In this document: piece after piece, positions 22,181-34,047 of the stretch
How positions within the stretch are numbered: the stretch's first letter is position 1
Layout of the letters: each line of letters begins with the position of its first letter
NCBI GenBank assembly: GCA_029851415.1
Contig: CM056742.1
Coordinates: 85,488,748-85,552,747 of the forward strand
DNA from: Eretmocerus hayati
Taxonomy: Eukaryota > Arthropoda > Insecta > Hymenoptera > Aphelinidae
Length of the DNA stretch: 64,000 bases
Direction: 5' to 3'
Position numbers and translations under genes: made by a program
Notes under the pieces: generated by a model
What the model saw: only the letters and a program-made list of their open reading frames with translations
Database searches by the model: none
Told to the model about the DNA's origin: nothing

Positions 22181-22995
22181 AAGTGGAAACTCTGGAATAA
22201 TGTATGCCTCCTTGGACCAACTGTTTAAACGTCCGAGTAAAAGACCTCTAAGACCATTCTTGGTGTACTTTGATCGTGCTCTTTCTGGCGCAATCGTTAG
22301 TTTTTTGATCCGGGGCTACCCAAGAATTTTATCATAAAAGAAGGTCAAAATGTCAGGTCCGTGTGATGTGGTTCTTCCTCCTTTCGACCCCTGCATGTGA
22401 GTGTACAGTGACGACGAGAGGCTAGTCAGAGGTTCGGGCGGGCAAATTCATCAAATAAAATAGTATTGAGTATTGCAAATCTCAGCAGCCACTATTAAGA
22501 CCAAAAGTTCACTTTGGGTGTGCGCTGAGCACCTACATTCCGTGACGCAATTTCGCCTAAAATTTCTCTCAATCAAAGTCAATTTGCCTCATTCCAAGCC
22601 TTTCCGCGCCAATTTTTCCTCGAATCAAATCGTCAGGTGCAATTTCTATTCATGCCTCACAGTCTCGATAAAAAATTGATTCTCACACTTTGCGTTCGGC
22701 GAGAATCTGGTTTTGCTGAATTTTTATGTCAGGTCCGAGTGATACTAGTCAGACCCTTGGACGTGAAACTACAGAGGCCCTTGTCATTTTTTCCCAAAGT
22801 CTTTAGTGGTCAAAATAAAAATTCTAAAATTCCAAACCTGTAGCTAAAACTTTTTAGCCGTGAGATCAATTTTAGAGGCAAAATGTCAGGTTCGTGTGAC
22901 GCTACTGCGTTACTTGTAATACCCTTATGGTACCGATATGTAAAAACATTGATACTCGCGCGTGACTTAGCTAGTGCTTTATATATTTCAAAAAG
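22181..22995. other. Low-copy stretch with three short direct repeats
   Basis: ATGTCAGGTYCG(T/A)GTGA occurs at 22350, 22726 and 22883, all in the same orientation. Nothing else is recognised. The repeats could mark unit edges of an old element. Confidence 0.35.
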
Positions 22996-23223
22996 TCGGA
23001 AAATACACCTTGGAAATCTGGTAACGAGCGTACTAGGGCTGGTACATTTTTGATCCCAAATATCGAAATTTCCACGGAACTATTCATGAAGCCAATACGA
23101 CCTATACATGAGGAACTGCCCATTGAACATTTTCGGCAAACGAGTGGTTCCCGGACGGAAGTATCAATTATTGCTTTGGATCTTGTGAAAGACATCCTAG
23201 AACAGAACAGATTTGTCTACTAG
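22996..23223 (+). CDS. Unknown ORF fragment or terminal exon
   Basis: An open frame of 75 codons ends at TAG 23221-23223 and extends about a dozen codons further upstream (to a stop near 22963) without an ATG. The protein has ordinary globular composition (for example RPIHEELPIEHFRQTSGS and a C-terminal helix DLVKDILEQNRF), and the codons look less biased than chance AT-rich frames. There is no family I recognise. It could be the last exon of a host gene or a remnant of a transposon protein. No acceptor site is compelling. Confidence 0.25.
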   Translation, partial: SENTPWKSGNERTRAGTFLIPNIEISTELFMKPIRPIHEELPIEHFRQTSGSRTEVSIIALDLVKDILEQNRFVY

Positions 23224-24133
23224 GAACATTGATGTTTCGTTTGGTTTTTGCTTCTAACACGTTCGTTGCGACGCTGTTTTTTCGTAATTTTATTCCGGCC
23301 ATGAATTGGACCATCGCAACCCGGTAGAAACGCCGATAAGGATGTGAACTTTTTTTTGCTCATTGTCCACGCCCTTACTGAAGTGAACCACCACGATAGA
23401 TTTTTTGGAAGAATTCTCTGAGCAAATCTAATTAAGTAGAGATAGAAAAATGAAAAATCGCGGGTCCTACCAGTGGAACTCGTCGCAGCGAATGTGTGAA
23501 TCAACGTTAATAAGGAGCGAGATTCGTGTTTTTCCAACGCCTGGTAGAAATTGTGAGCATTTTTTGGCCAGAAACTGGCCAAGTCGAACCTAATTGCATT
23601 GTTACTATATCTATATACTGCATGGGTGGCCATAAAAATTGGTCACATTACTACCAGCGACCTCAAAATGCTCATAGCTCAGAAATGATGCCTGCTAAAG
23701 AAAAATGACAAGTGTAACTTTTCGTTCAAAATGTCTCTGATTACCCGATGAGAATTCTTTTGGACAGAAATGAGTCATTCTTACAATTTCTGTAAACAAT
23801 TCCGGTTTTCAATAATTTTGCCCCGGATTTTGGCCTAGAAACCTGCATCACTAGGAAAAAAGGGCCTTGCGGAGAGGATCCCGCAAAAAATTCCATGAGC
23901 TTATTTTTGCACATGATGGTGATAATTCCCCCTATAGTCTATTATGCTCTGATCCAGATGAAGTTGAGGGAGTGAGGATGGTCATATACTTGCCAAGTTA
24001 GACTTCTGTAGAAAATAAAGTGGGAAGGGGACAGATTTCAAAACTTGGTTATGATAATCATTGAAAATTCTGAAATTGAAAATCATGAACTCTAAAAAAA
24101 ATAAAAAAAAAATAAGTTGATCATGTAGAAAAA
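23224..24133. other. No recognised gene
   Basis: This is AT-rich sequence with a 137-codon minus-strand ORF (23220-23633) that lacks any recognisable motif and is probably chance. Confidence 0.3.
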
Positions 24134-24277
24134 CAATAGTATATCACTGTACTAGGCAGGAAAGTTGGATTTCCGTGACTGTGTGATGATAATGCCGAGG
24201 CGAAGCCGAGGCATTGATATCACACGGTCACGGGCATCTCACTTCCCTGCCGTGTGCTGTATACTATTTTTTTTACT
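24134..24277. repeat. Imperfect ~140-bp hairpin
   Basis: AATAGTATA at 24136 pairs with TATACTATT at 24260, then GGCAGG..AAGT with ACTTCCCTGCC, CCGTGAC..GTGTGAT with ATCACACGGTCACGG, and the tip GCCGAGGCGAAGCCGAGGC. This is a short palindromic MITE-like structure with a GC-rich tip. Confidence 0.75.
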
Positions 24278-25246
24278 CGCGGCCCGAAAGTACGTCGAAA
24301 CTTTAATGAATTAATACAGAAGTTCGCATTTAACCTCACTTTTCCAAATGCTCAAACAAAATTTCGAAGGGGTGGCAGTAAAACAGACGACCTTACAGCT
24401 TTTACTCACTGCGTCTTGTGATGTGATATGCTCGTCCGCCCGACTCTTGCAAAAGCGAGGCGGTAGCCGAGTTTTTGCTGGTCGGGGCGGACGCAAGCAG
24501 AAAAATAACAAAGTAAAATGTATAGTGAAGGATTTAAATGGATGCTAAATGCTATTATCATGATCAGCATGGGTCTTGTTACAGATGAGTTGTATTTGCA
24601 TTTCTCGGCTCGTCATAGCCCATAACTCTTGTCACTGCGTATTCATATAATTCGTGTCGTGGAGCATCTGAAATTCTGCTTCACAATCACCCCATGAAAG
24701 ATTCTTTCTTGGCAGCGATATTTCTGCATCAGAGGAATACTGTCCGTCTAATTATATTATCATCATCAATAAGCGCTTGTGAACATAACCTCTATAGGTT
24801 ATGTCTCTTGTGTATGTTTTGCATGCATTTCCTTTGCATCGCACGCACGTGGAGAGCAGCGGCAGCCCTAGAAGCAGCAAAAATCGACAGCCGATTAGAG
24901 CGCTGCGCCGGCAGCAAAAGTTGCTCTTCTGCGACTGAAATGAGGCACGGAAGGACGTACTTTCGTGCCGGGAGGAAGAAAAAGAAGTTTCTACGGGTAT
25001 ATTTCAATCATGAAAATCATCCCCCTAATAAGGGGCTCTGTGATGAATTCCAAGATGAATATTTTCTCATCATAAGCAAAGAAATCTGAGAACTTGGGAT
25101 AAATTTATGGCATATGATTTGAGTTGATGCGAATACTCCCAATTCCAGTTATAATGGTGCTTGTATATAAAAGGAGGTTTTCAGGGAATGAGAAACTTCT
25201 GGATTTTGTGAATTACCCACCCAAGTTGATTCGTCCGCTCCTCATT
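24278..25246. other. No convincing gene; one 131-codon ORF
   Basis: An ATG-started plus-strand ORF at 24694-25089 encodes a Cys-rich hydrophobic stretch, then a basic tail (RAGRKKKKF). It has no recognised domain and low support. A GC-rich imperfect inverted patch lies at 24440-24500. Confidence 0.3.
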
Positions 25247-26712
25247 AAGAGAAGAATATTTTGGTGTGAGCCAGCCCAAGCAGGTTTCAAAAACTCTATG
25301 GAAAGAGTTTTTGGCTTTAATGCTGATCAACAAATCAATTTCACTTCACCATTCTCTGAAATCTGAGCATTCAGTTGTGGTGACTTCAAAAACGCATTGC
25401 TCTGCCACAAACTGAATTAGTTCATCCTCATAAATCTATAGGTCTATTAATTCTTGGTGAAACTATATGATGTGTCCTCATTATTGAGTGGATGCGGTGA
25501 AACTCTGAGCGGAAAGTCTGGTGATGGAAGTTGGAAATTTCAAAGAGCATGGAATTTAGGTATAACATGCTTATAGACTCTCAACCGAGATGTGCCTCGA
25601 GATACATCATTCTATGATCCTGGTATCATTCTACAATCAGATCTTGGTATAAGAAAAGCAACAAAGTTATTCCAACATGATTGCACATCTTTCGTCGAGT
25701 CAAGTTTCACTCACTATCAAACATAGACATTCAATGTAATCTCTTATAATAGAAAAGTCCAATAGGATTGTATGTCGGTTCCCCAGGAATCATGTCCTTG
25801 GTCCAAACGGAATACCTGAAATATTTGTTGGTAAGAAATGAGCATCCATTGGTTGACAAATAATATGAATAAAATCCATGAGTAGCTACACACATATCCC
25901 ATCATTTTAAAGTTCATGCTATACAAAACTACTATGTCTCTGCATATGACAATAAATACACATCAAGATGGAGATGTTGATTGTATGGTAAATGTAGCAA
26001 TAAATGATTCAGATTATCAGAAAAAACATCTCTGACATCCATACTAATCTCGATGGATATAGGTGAAATTTGAACCCCAATCAGTTTTGAATTTTATAAT
26101 TTGAGGCCAGGGTAGACCTTGATTTAGGTTCAAACGAACATTGAGTTATCTCATTCAGACCAACCCTACAATTGTTAAGAAATCTCTACACAATTTTAAG
26201 GGGTACTCTCAAGAAAGATCACACCAAATGTCTTTGTTTGATTGTGAGTGAAACTTGGCTCGACAAAAGATGTGCCATTATGTTGATATAACTTTGTCGC
26301 TTTTCTCGTACCAAGATCTGATTGTGGAATAATACCAGGATCATTGGATCATGTATCTCAAGGAACAACCATGTAGAGAGTCCAAGCATGCTATACCTAA
26401 ATTCCACGCTCTTTGAAATTTCCAACTTTCATCACCAGACTTTCCGCTCAGAGTTTCACCACATCCACAAAATAATGGAGACACATTATATAGTTTCACC
26501 AAGAATGGATAAACCGATGGATCCATTAGGATGAATTAATATAGGTTGTAGCAGAGCAATGCGTTCCTGAAGTCACTGAAACTCAATGCTCAAATTTCGA
26601 AGGATGGTCCAAAGTGAAGTTGATTTGTTGATCCAGCGTCAAGGCCAAAAGTTCTCTTCATAGAGTTTTTGAAACCTGCTTGAGCTGTCTTACAACAAAA
26701 TTTTCTTTTTTA
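25247..26712. mobile_element. Foldback element FB3, ~0.47-kb arms
   Basis: The left arm (about 25247-25740) returns inverted at about 26220-26712. Matching phrases include CAAGCAGGTTTC / GAAACCTGCTTG, TTGATCAACAAATCA-type sequence, and GAAACTCTGAGCGGAAAGTC / GACTTTCCGCTCAGAGTTTC. Arms are perhaps 80-85% alike by eye. The ~480-bp loop has no recognised ORF. No target-site duplication was identified. Confidence 0.75.
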
Positions 26713-27020
26713 GGTTGAGAAGTCTGCAGCATATGATGATGAGAACCTGTGGAAGTAATTTTGCCACAACTCTCATTGAGGATTTAGGCACATCACCACT
26801 CATCACATTCGCACTGCGGCACAAATTCAGACAGGAAATTCTTTATTCGGTTGCAAAGAGGGAACCAATCTATTACCTCCCATTAGAATCAAAATCTGTC
26901 ACTTGACTGATTAATTAATGGGCTCATAGCTCAGCTCTCAAATACCGTCTGCTACTATCTCTTTTCACGCTTTCTCGCTGCGCGATGATCACGCGTAGAG
27001 TCTATATATATTCATATACC
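26713..27020. other. No recognised feature
   Basis: This is a short low-copy segment between two foldback elements. Confidence 0.35.
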
Positions 27021-28003
27021 TATGATTATTAGGGTGTCCGTTACTTCCGAAGTCGAACTGGAAGCTGAGCACGCCCCCTATATCATCTCTTTATCACTAA
27101 AAAATGATACAACCGCGACCGGTGTTGAATACGTTCTTTAAACCGTGCCTCTGGAGTCACGGACTCTTTCCTGTGGATCGATCAACGTAGCTCAGTTGCA
27201 GCGTTCGAACTCTCGTGGCTACCGGCCACGAGCACCTCAATACGAACAAATACAGTTTCCATTGTAAAATCGTCTGCCAAAATCGAATCCATCGTTATTT
27301 CCTCACTAGGCAGTTCTCCGGATTAGCAAATCAATGTTTTTCGATGGAAAAATATTATTTTCTCCAGAAAAAATCTAAAATAACCGCTAGCTCCGACTTT
27401 CGGAGAGCCGTAAGCATCTCAGAGAGCACATTTCTCACGTGAAATTGTGTGCTGAATCCAAATTTATTGTTAGTTCTAGCCTAGAGAACTCACTAGATTG
27501 ACTAATCAATGTTCTTCATCGAGGTGATTGTGTTTTCCCCGCAGAAAAACTCAAAGAAGGGCTAGAACTGTCTCTCTGAGAGCCACGAGCGTCTCTGAAA
27601 AATTGTTCTCTTCGTAAAATTGTGTGCTGGATCCGAATATATTGTTAGTTTCAGCCTCGAGAACTCACCAGATTGACTAGTCAATGTTTCCCATCGAGGA
27701 CATTGTGTTTTCCCCGCAAAAAGTCTCAAAGAAGGGCTAGAACTGTCTGTGAGAGCCACGAGTGTCTCAAAGAGATTATTCTCTGGGTGAAATTGTATGC
27801 TGGAGTCGAATTTATCGACAATATCACTCTCAGAAGCTTTCCAAATTGACCAATCAGTTCTTCCAATGAGATCATGTTATATTCTTCACGGGAACTCTGA
27901 AATAACCGCTAACTCTGACCCTCGGAGAACCGTATGCAACTCAAAAAGCTCATTTCTCACGTGAAATTGTCCGCTGAATCCGAATTCATTGTTAGTTTTA
28001 GCC

Positions 28004-29356
28004 CGCGTGGAAATTTTTTTGTTCATATGAAGTTTTTTTGAACTCGATGTTCTGAAAAAGTTTATTCGAAGAAAGAAAATGAGACTCTCCCGCACTTGAC
28101 GGAGCAACATTTTCTGAACTTGGAAGTACTTCTTCTGAACTTCTACAAAAGTTTGATGGAATTCATAAATAGTTTCGCCAATTTCATATTCGGGCTATTT
28201 TTTTGTCTCTCAGAACTGCCTCTTTTTGAAGACTCATCCATGGGGGTCCACTCATGGTATAAATTCAACTCATCTGATGTCTGTTCTCCATCAAATGGAA
28301 CTTTAGCCTGGCCACGCGTCAATTTGGTGATTCAGAAATGCATGCAAGAGTCTGATGAAGAATGTTGACTTGATCGGTTCCCTCTCTCTGCGTCTCTTTG
28401 TGTCCCAAAATCTGAGTGGCAGACAGCCGCTAGAGTCACCTCTCGCAATGAGCTTCACATCGTCAACTCGATCGATAACAATGCAAGGAAAATGTATCAA
28501 GTCCGCACTTTTCATCAGATTCTCGCATGAATTTTTGAATCACCAAATTGACACGTGGCCGAGGTAAGGATCCTTGATGGCGAACAGACATCAGATAAGT
28601 TGGATTGTTCATTCTGAATTCGAGATAGAAACTTTTTAGAGCAATAGAAAATTTTCATAACCTGAATGATTTGTCTAAATCTTTTTGCTCCCGAGCCTTA
28701 CGAAGCTGATGAATCTGTTTTGCGATGACGATTTGAATATCATTATCTTTGAAGGAATGCGGCTGTGATTCTTTGTGGATATTTCTTATCTGTGTTGAGG
28801 TTGGCTCTTTTCGCAAGATGCTGGAGAGAATTTGCAGCTAGGCAAGATTGATCGATTTGGAGGAACGCGGTATAAGCCAGTTAGACACCGATAAATAGGA
28901 GAGCTTTTTTTCGAAAAATTTTCATATAAATTCGTCTCGAGCAATGCAAGCAATACGCAAGTGAAATGACATCGGTACGTTGTCAATTTCAAGCTTATCT
29001 CCTCGTATTGAAATCAATCAAGATCGGTAATTTAGAGGTCAGCTAGTCATATTCTAAGTTAACATCACAATTGTTCTCCCTCTCTCGCGCCTTATGAATG
29101 GCATAAATGGACCCGCATGGATTGGTATTTAAAAGGAGACGATTTTGAGAGGCGAAAGAGAGTCCGGATATGAAGTTGGCAAAACAATTGATGAACTGTA
29201 TCACACTCCTGTGGAAGTTCATAAGAAGTTTCTTCAAGTCCAGAAAATGTTCCATCTTCAAGTGCGGGATACTCTCGTTCTTTTTTGTTCATATAAACTT
29301 TCTCTGAACATCAAGTTCAGAAAAACTTCACATGAATAAGAAAATCTTTACGCGTG
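28004..29356. mobile_element. Foldback element nested in FB4
   Basis: CGCGTGGAAATTTTTTTGTTC at the left is mirrored by an AAAATCTTTACGCG end at the right. The arms (about 28010-28230 and 29140-29350) share, inverted, the GAACTTCTACAAAAG- and GCCAATTTCATAT-type segments. It interrupts an FB4 subrepeat within GTTAGTTTTAGCC...AGCCTAGAG, with AGCC on both sides as a possible 4-bp duplication. Confidence 0.75.
28311..28563. mobile_element. 253-bp palindromic MITE nested in the nested foldback
   Basis: GGCCACGCGTCAATTTGGTG at 28311 is inverted at 28543-28563 (CACCAAATTGACACGTGGCC). Arms of about 65 bp surround ~120 bp. This is the third level of nesting. Confidence 0.78.
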
Positions 29357-30218
29357 AGCCTAGAGAACCCACTAGATTGACTAATTAATACCGGATCAGT
29401 TCTTCCACCTATCATTCTTCCGACAGTTGAGTTGAATGGAATTGAGGTCATGGAAACAGTGGAAGCAAAATTAAATGGGCAGATCGAGGGAATTGTGTTT
29501 TCCCCGCAAGGAATCTCGAACAAAGGTTAGAACTGTCTCCCTGGAAGCCGTGAGCATCTCAAAAAGATCGTTCTCCCCGTAAAATTGTGTGCTGAATCCG
29601 AATTTATTGTTAGTTTCAGCCTAGAAAACTCACCAAATCGACTAATCGATGTTTTTCATCGAGGAAATTGTGTTTTCCCCGCGAAAAGTCTTAAAGAAGG
29701 GCTAGAATTGTCTCTGTAAGAGCCACGAGCGTCTCAAAAAGATTATCCTCTGGGTAAAATTGTATGCTGGAGTCGAATTCATCGACAATATCACTCTCAG
29801 AAGCTTTCCAAATTGACCAATCAGTACTTCCAATGAGATCATGTTATATTCTTCACGGGAACTCTGAAATAACCGCTAGCTCTGACTCCCTGAATGCCGG
29901 AGTTATCACGAACTAGAATCCTTCATGTGAAATTGTCTATTGGATTCCATTCTGTCACTCATTTTATCCCAAAAAAACTTTCCGGATTAGTTGATCGAGG
30001 TATCCAAGCGATAAAACTGAATCCCCCCTAACCAACATCTCGAACATGTCCTCAATACCTTCGGATCCTGGAGCAACTCAGACGGACAATAGGAGATATT
30101 TCTGTTTCGTGACAGTAGAGCTTCGAGCTCCAAGCTGTCGCTAGATGAAACAAGACGACTATTAAGAGTTTTTCTGTTCATTGTATTTATTTATGCCAAA
30201 GTTGGGTTTGAGGCACCA

Positions 30219-30848
30219 ATGGCCATCAAAGCGACTAATATTGACCTGACTCTCACAGGAGACCTGTACGAATTCAAGAGGATCCTTCCTGATGTGGATG
30301 ATGCAGCTCTGAGAGAAATCCGTAATCATCCCTGGTATCTTGTTCCCGAGACTAGTGCCTTATCGTTTTTGGACAGTAATGTGCCGATTCAAACGAAGAT
30401 AAAGATGGTGGAAGCTCTTCAAATTGATGTAGGAGTTGAATGTGAGAGTCCCAAGAAATTGATCGTCAGCAATGGAAGTGATTTGGATGTTCTGAGTGGC
30501 AGGGACATGGATTCTGTTATCAATTCTTATTCGTTGCGGTCCTTCGCGTGTTTTGAGATCAAAACAGACTTTTTAATGTTAAGTGTTGAATCGTGGGACA
30601 GTGACCCTGACTTTCTGGATGAATTAGAAGTAGTGCGCCGATTAAGGGTTGTGAACGATACAGCTGAACGGGACGTAGAATTGACCGAAAAATATACCAA
30701 CAGGACAAAAGATGAAGATCTGAAGCAAGCTCTGCTTCTAACCATTCTACATTATAAGAGAGCTTATCGTGATGCAAACAAGCGTACAGTTGTAACAGAA
30801 AGAAACAAGATGGAGAAGATTGATAAACCTAATATTCTACATGATTAG
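30219..30848 (+). CDS. Uncharacterised protein of foldback element FB4 (209 aa)
   Basis: This is an ATG-started, uninterrupted 209-codon ORF in the only unique part of FB4. Two segments look familiar from large uncharacterised proteins scattered in multiple copies through arthropod and other invertebrate genomes: a W-Y-L-x-P-E-T-S-A-L-S-F-L block (residues 39-51) and a V-V-N-D-T-A-E-R block (144-151) followed by a TKDEDLKQALLL helix. That recollection is from family memory and unchecked. Those proteins are usually much longer, so this is probably the C-terminal part or an exon of the element's own protein, perhaps its transposase. No catalytic triad is visible here. The lack of stops suggests recent activity or selection. 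Confidence 0.6.
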   Translation: MAIKATNIDLTLTGDLYEFKRILPDVDDAALREIRNHPWYLVPETSALSFLDSNVPIQTKIKMVEALQIDVGVECESPKKLIVSNGSDLDVLSGRDMDSVINSYSLRSFACFEIKTDFLMLSVESWDSDPDFLDELEVVRRLRVVNDTAERDVELTEKYTNRTKDEDLKQALLLTILHYKRAYRDANKRTVVTERNKMEKIDKPNILHD

Positions 30849-31117
30849 TTCTTTCCTAGACGCCTAATCCCGTGAAGGATTTCATTGGATCACCTCATCC
30901 TGTCATACTTCCTCAACACGCCTGAGCCTTCACTTAGAATTGAAACGAATCCCATCTCAATCGGGAATGAGGGTGTCTCGAATTTCACCAGAATAGCTTC
31001 CATTACGAATGAAAGCGAGACGATCACCAGAATGGCTCAGAATCCCCATTTCTATCTTGATGCTCGAGCTCTTGAGTACAGACGATTCTGTTTTCTCGCT
31101 TGGATACCTCGACCAAC
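30849..31117. other. Unique right part of FB4 core
   Basis: An 87-codon plus frame (30885-31148) has no recognised motif; otherwise this is unremarkable sequence before the right arm. Confidence 0.3.
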
Positions 31118-32187
31118 TAATCTGGCAAGTTTTTTTGGGATAGAATGAGTGACAGAATGGAATTCGATAGATGATTTCACATGAAGGATTCTAGTTGGGG
31201 ATGACTACGGCTCTCAGAAGGTCAGAGCTAGCGGTTATTCCAGAGATTCCGTCAAGAATATAACATAATCCCATTGAAAATATTGATTAGCCAATTTGGA
31301 AAGATTCTCAGAGTGATATTGTCGATAAATTTGACTCCAGCATACAATTATACCCAAATAATAGTCTTTTTGAGACGCTCGTGGCTCTCAGAGAGACCGG
31401 TCTAGCCCTTCTTTGAGATTTTTTGCGGGAAAAACTCAATTCCCCCGATGAGAAACATCGATCAATCAATCTCGTGAGTACTTTAGGCTGAAACTAACAA
31501 TAAATTCGAATTCAGCACAAAATTTCACGAAGGGAACGATTTTTCAGAGATGCTCGTAGCTCTCAGAGAGACAGTTCTAGCCCTTCTTTGAGATTTTTGC
31601 AGGAAAAACACAATTTCTTCGATGAAAAACATTGATTAGTCAATCTGGTGAGTTGTCTAGCCTAAAACTAACAACATATTCGGATCTAACACACAATTTC
31701 ACGTGAGGAATGAGCTTTTTGAGATGCTTACGGCTTCCCGAGAGTCGGAGCTAACGGTTATGCTAGATTTTTCCTGGAGAAAATGACATTTCTCCATCGA
31801 AAAACATTGATTTGCCAATCTGGAGAATTGCCTAGTGGAAAACTAACGATGAATTCGATTCCGGCAGACGATTTCTGTATCTCTTTGGTTCGTATTGGGG
31901 TGCTCGTGGCCGGTAGCCACGAGTATTTGAACGCTGCAAACGAGCTACGCCGAACGATCTACAGGAAAAAGTCCGTGCTCTAGAGGCACGGTTTGAAAGT
32001 CGAATTCGACACCGGTCGCGGTTGGTATATCATTTTTTGGTGATAAAAAGACGATTTAGGGGGCGTGCTAAGGTTTGCGTTCAACTTGGGGAATAACGGA
32101 CACCCTAATAATCATATTCTATCTATCATATTTGATATTATATATATCTATATAGTATACCACTCCCTTCCTCCAAACACACCAATA

Positions 32188-32211
32188 CACCGATACACTG
32201 GTGTATCGGTG
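32188..32211. repeat. Perfect 11-bp-stem hairpin
   Basis: CACCGATACAC-TG-GTGTATCGGTG lies just outside FB4. Confidence 0.8.
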
Positions 32212-32596
32212 GGTTTAGAAGGAGAAGAATGATAAGTGACGGATCTAACATACACCACATGTGTAGAGACATTTCGATATTGCTCGAGTCGGGATACAGG
32301 GCTGATGAAATCAAACTGAGATGTAGAACGAAGGCATGAATTTGCGGTGTTGAATAAAACGCGTCCAGTGCTCGGATTGAAAAAATAATTTTCCAGAACC
32401 CTGAATCGTGTTAGAAAGGGTTTGCTAGAGCATGGCAGAGCTGTATGAGCAACGTTAATGAGGTGAATGATCCGAGTGTAAAAAAAGTGTGAGGTTGAAA
32501 AACCCCAATTTAAAGTCTAGATAGGCACAGCGCCTCGCCGGATTTTTCGTCTGCTCATACTCGCCAGTGAGGCGCTACCGCGCATCTTGATCTGGC
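32212..32596. other. No recognised feature
   Basis: Low-copy sequence between FB4 and a partial 515-bp repeat; no ORF of note. Confidence 0.3.
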
Positions 32597-32783
32597 GCCT
32601 CGTCCACCGGGAGGAATTGATTTGCCAGCTCCCGGGCACATTCAATAGACCCCTTCGCGGTATTTTCAGTCATCCCTGAGCGTGCACAAGCTGGGAATCG
32701 CATGTTTTGTGGCCTTTTCCACGATTCTTCCTACTAATCGAGGACATGAGTGGAAGAAGCACCTCGACAGGACTGTGTCCATT
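32597..32783 (+). repeat. 515-bp repeat, locus B (partial copy)
   Basis: The segment from CTCGTCCACCGGG through CGAGGACATGAGTGG to AGGACTGTGTCCA matches loci A and C. Only about 190 bp are present. Confidence 0.85.
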
Positions 32784-32819
32784 CTTTTTAGACTTCGGCT
32801 AGAAGGTTTCTGCCCACAC

Positions 32820-33160
32820 AACATGGAAATCTTTCAGAAATATTCCAGAAATATTTTATTGAAAGATTGGAATATTTCAGGAATATTGGACTGAAGTATT
32901 TCTGGAATATATTGATGTCCTTGGCTAGGGATTTTTTTTGAAGCTTTCGTGGACAGATCCCTGAAAATCTTACGGAAATCTCCCAGAAACCATTCAGCGA
33001 AAAATCTTTGGAAAATTCCACTGAAACCTTCCTGATATATAGTTATGTCCGCAGCTGGAGATATTCCTGGAACTTTTCATGAAAGATTCATGGTAATATT
33101 TTAGAAAAAATCCTGAGTATGTTGCATCTAGATTCCTCAAAAATTTTGTGAGATCTTTCA
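32820..33160. repeat. AT-rich short repeats (GAAATATTCCAGAAATATT type)
   Basis: Clustered, partly palindromic GAAATATT / AATATTTC and TCCTGGAA words make a loosely repetitive block without a fixed period. Confidence 0.5.
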
Positions 33161-34047
33161 CTGTCGAGTTATAATCTCCTGAATTCTCTCACAAACAGTT
33201 CAATGATAGAGATCCAATGCAGTTTCCTCTAGAACCAGAACTAAAACTACCTTAAAGTTAGAAGTATCCGCTCATGGCAAATCTGAGAAAAGAGCTGGCA
33301 TTAACTGATTTTGTTCACAGCCAAAAAGCAGCCGTGTTGGTCAAACTGACAATGTACCGTACATCCGTTGTGTTGATCCGAATTTCAGACCCAATTCATT
33401 CTTCTAATCGTGGGGACTGAGTAAAAAAAAACTGGGTACTTTTTAGTATTCCCCTTCTTGAATGAAAATGGGATATGGTAATAAAATCATTCCTACCGTA
33501 GTTAGAATCTGTTCACTCCCCTTATAGTAGCTTGAGTAGTTGTTGTTGAACCATTTAGTTATGATATTAACTTTCCTCATAACGGATTTGATAAGATTAG
33601 CTCTGAGGGAGCAGAATCGAGAATTGACGTTGAATAGGTAGTATATCTGAACTGGATTAGACTTCAAAATCGGGGTAACAAACTAGTTCAGATTTTACGG
33701 CGAAGTGTCATATAGATTTGGCTTAATGAGGAATTTTCACATATTCAATTATTCTTGAGAGTATCTTCTCGGATATGTTGACTGTTCATGGCATAAGGAA
33801 GCCCAAAACACAGAAGCATGATCTCCAAACTTGACTTCATTTCTTCCTAAAGAATTGTATCTTCAAAATAACTGATCTAACATATGGGAAGTATACTTCT
33901 TATTGTAGCTCCAGTCTGGTAGCGGAACTTCTCCAAGCTTCCTACCAGTCTTTGATATTTTCACTGTTTTATATAGGATCGGTTAGCTAATAAATTCATC
34001 AAGAAAGGACTTTGAATACAGCCTGAGATATGGGTATTGCACAAGAT
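33161..34047. other. No recognised gene
   Basis: AT-rich low-copy DNA; only chance ORFs. Confidence 0.35.

Larger units (their letters stand above)
27023..32114. mobile_element. Large foldback/TIR transposon FB4 (5.1 kb) with central ORF
   Basis: The left terminus TGATTATTAGGGTGTCCGTT (27023) is repeated inverted at the right (ending 32114), each flanked by TA, a Tc1/mariner- or IS630-type target signature. The inverted arms reach inward to about 29993 on the left and 31118 on the right. They consist of degenerate ~160-190-bp subrepeats sharing AATTGTGTGCTG, GGGCTAGAACTGTCTC and GAGCGTCTC phrases. The unique centre (29994-31118) holds a 209-codon ORF. The left arm is enlarged by a second inserted foldback (28004-29356). 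Termini, subterminal repeats and TA flanks together make a mobile origin likely. Confidence 0.8.

Noticed and set aside
23220..23633. 137-codon minus-strand ORF
   Set aside because: No motif, no supporting context; the opposite strand is equally non-coding. Kept only as a note.
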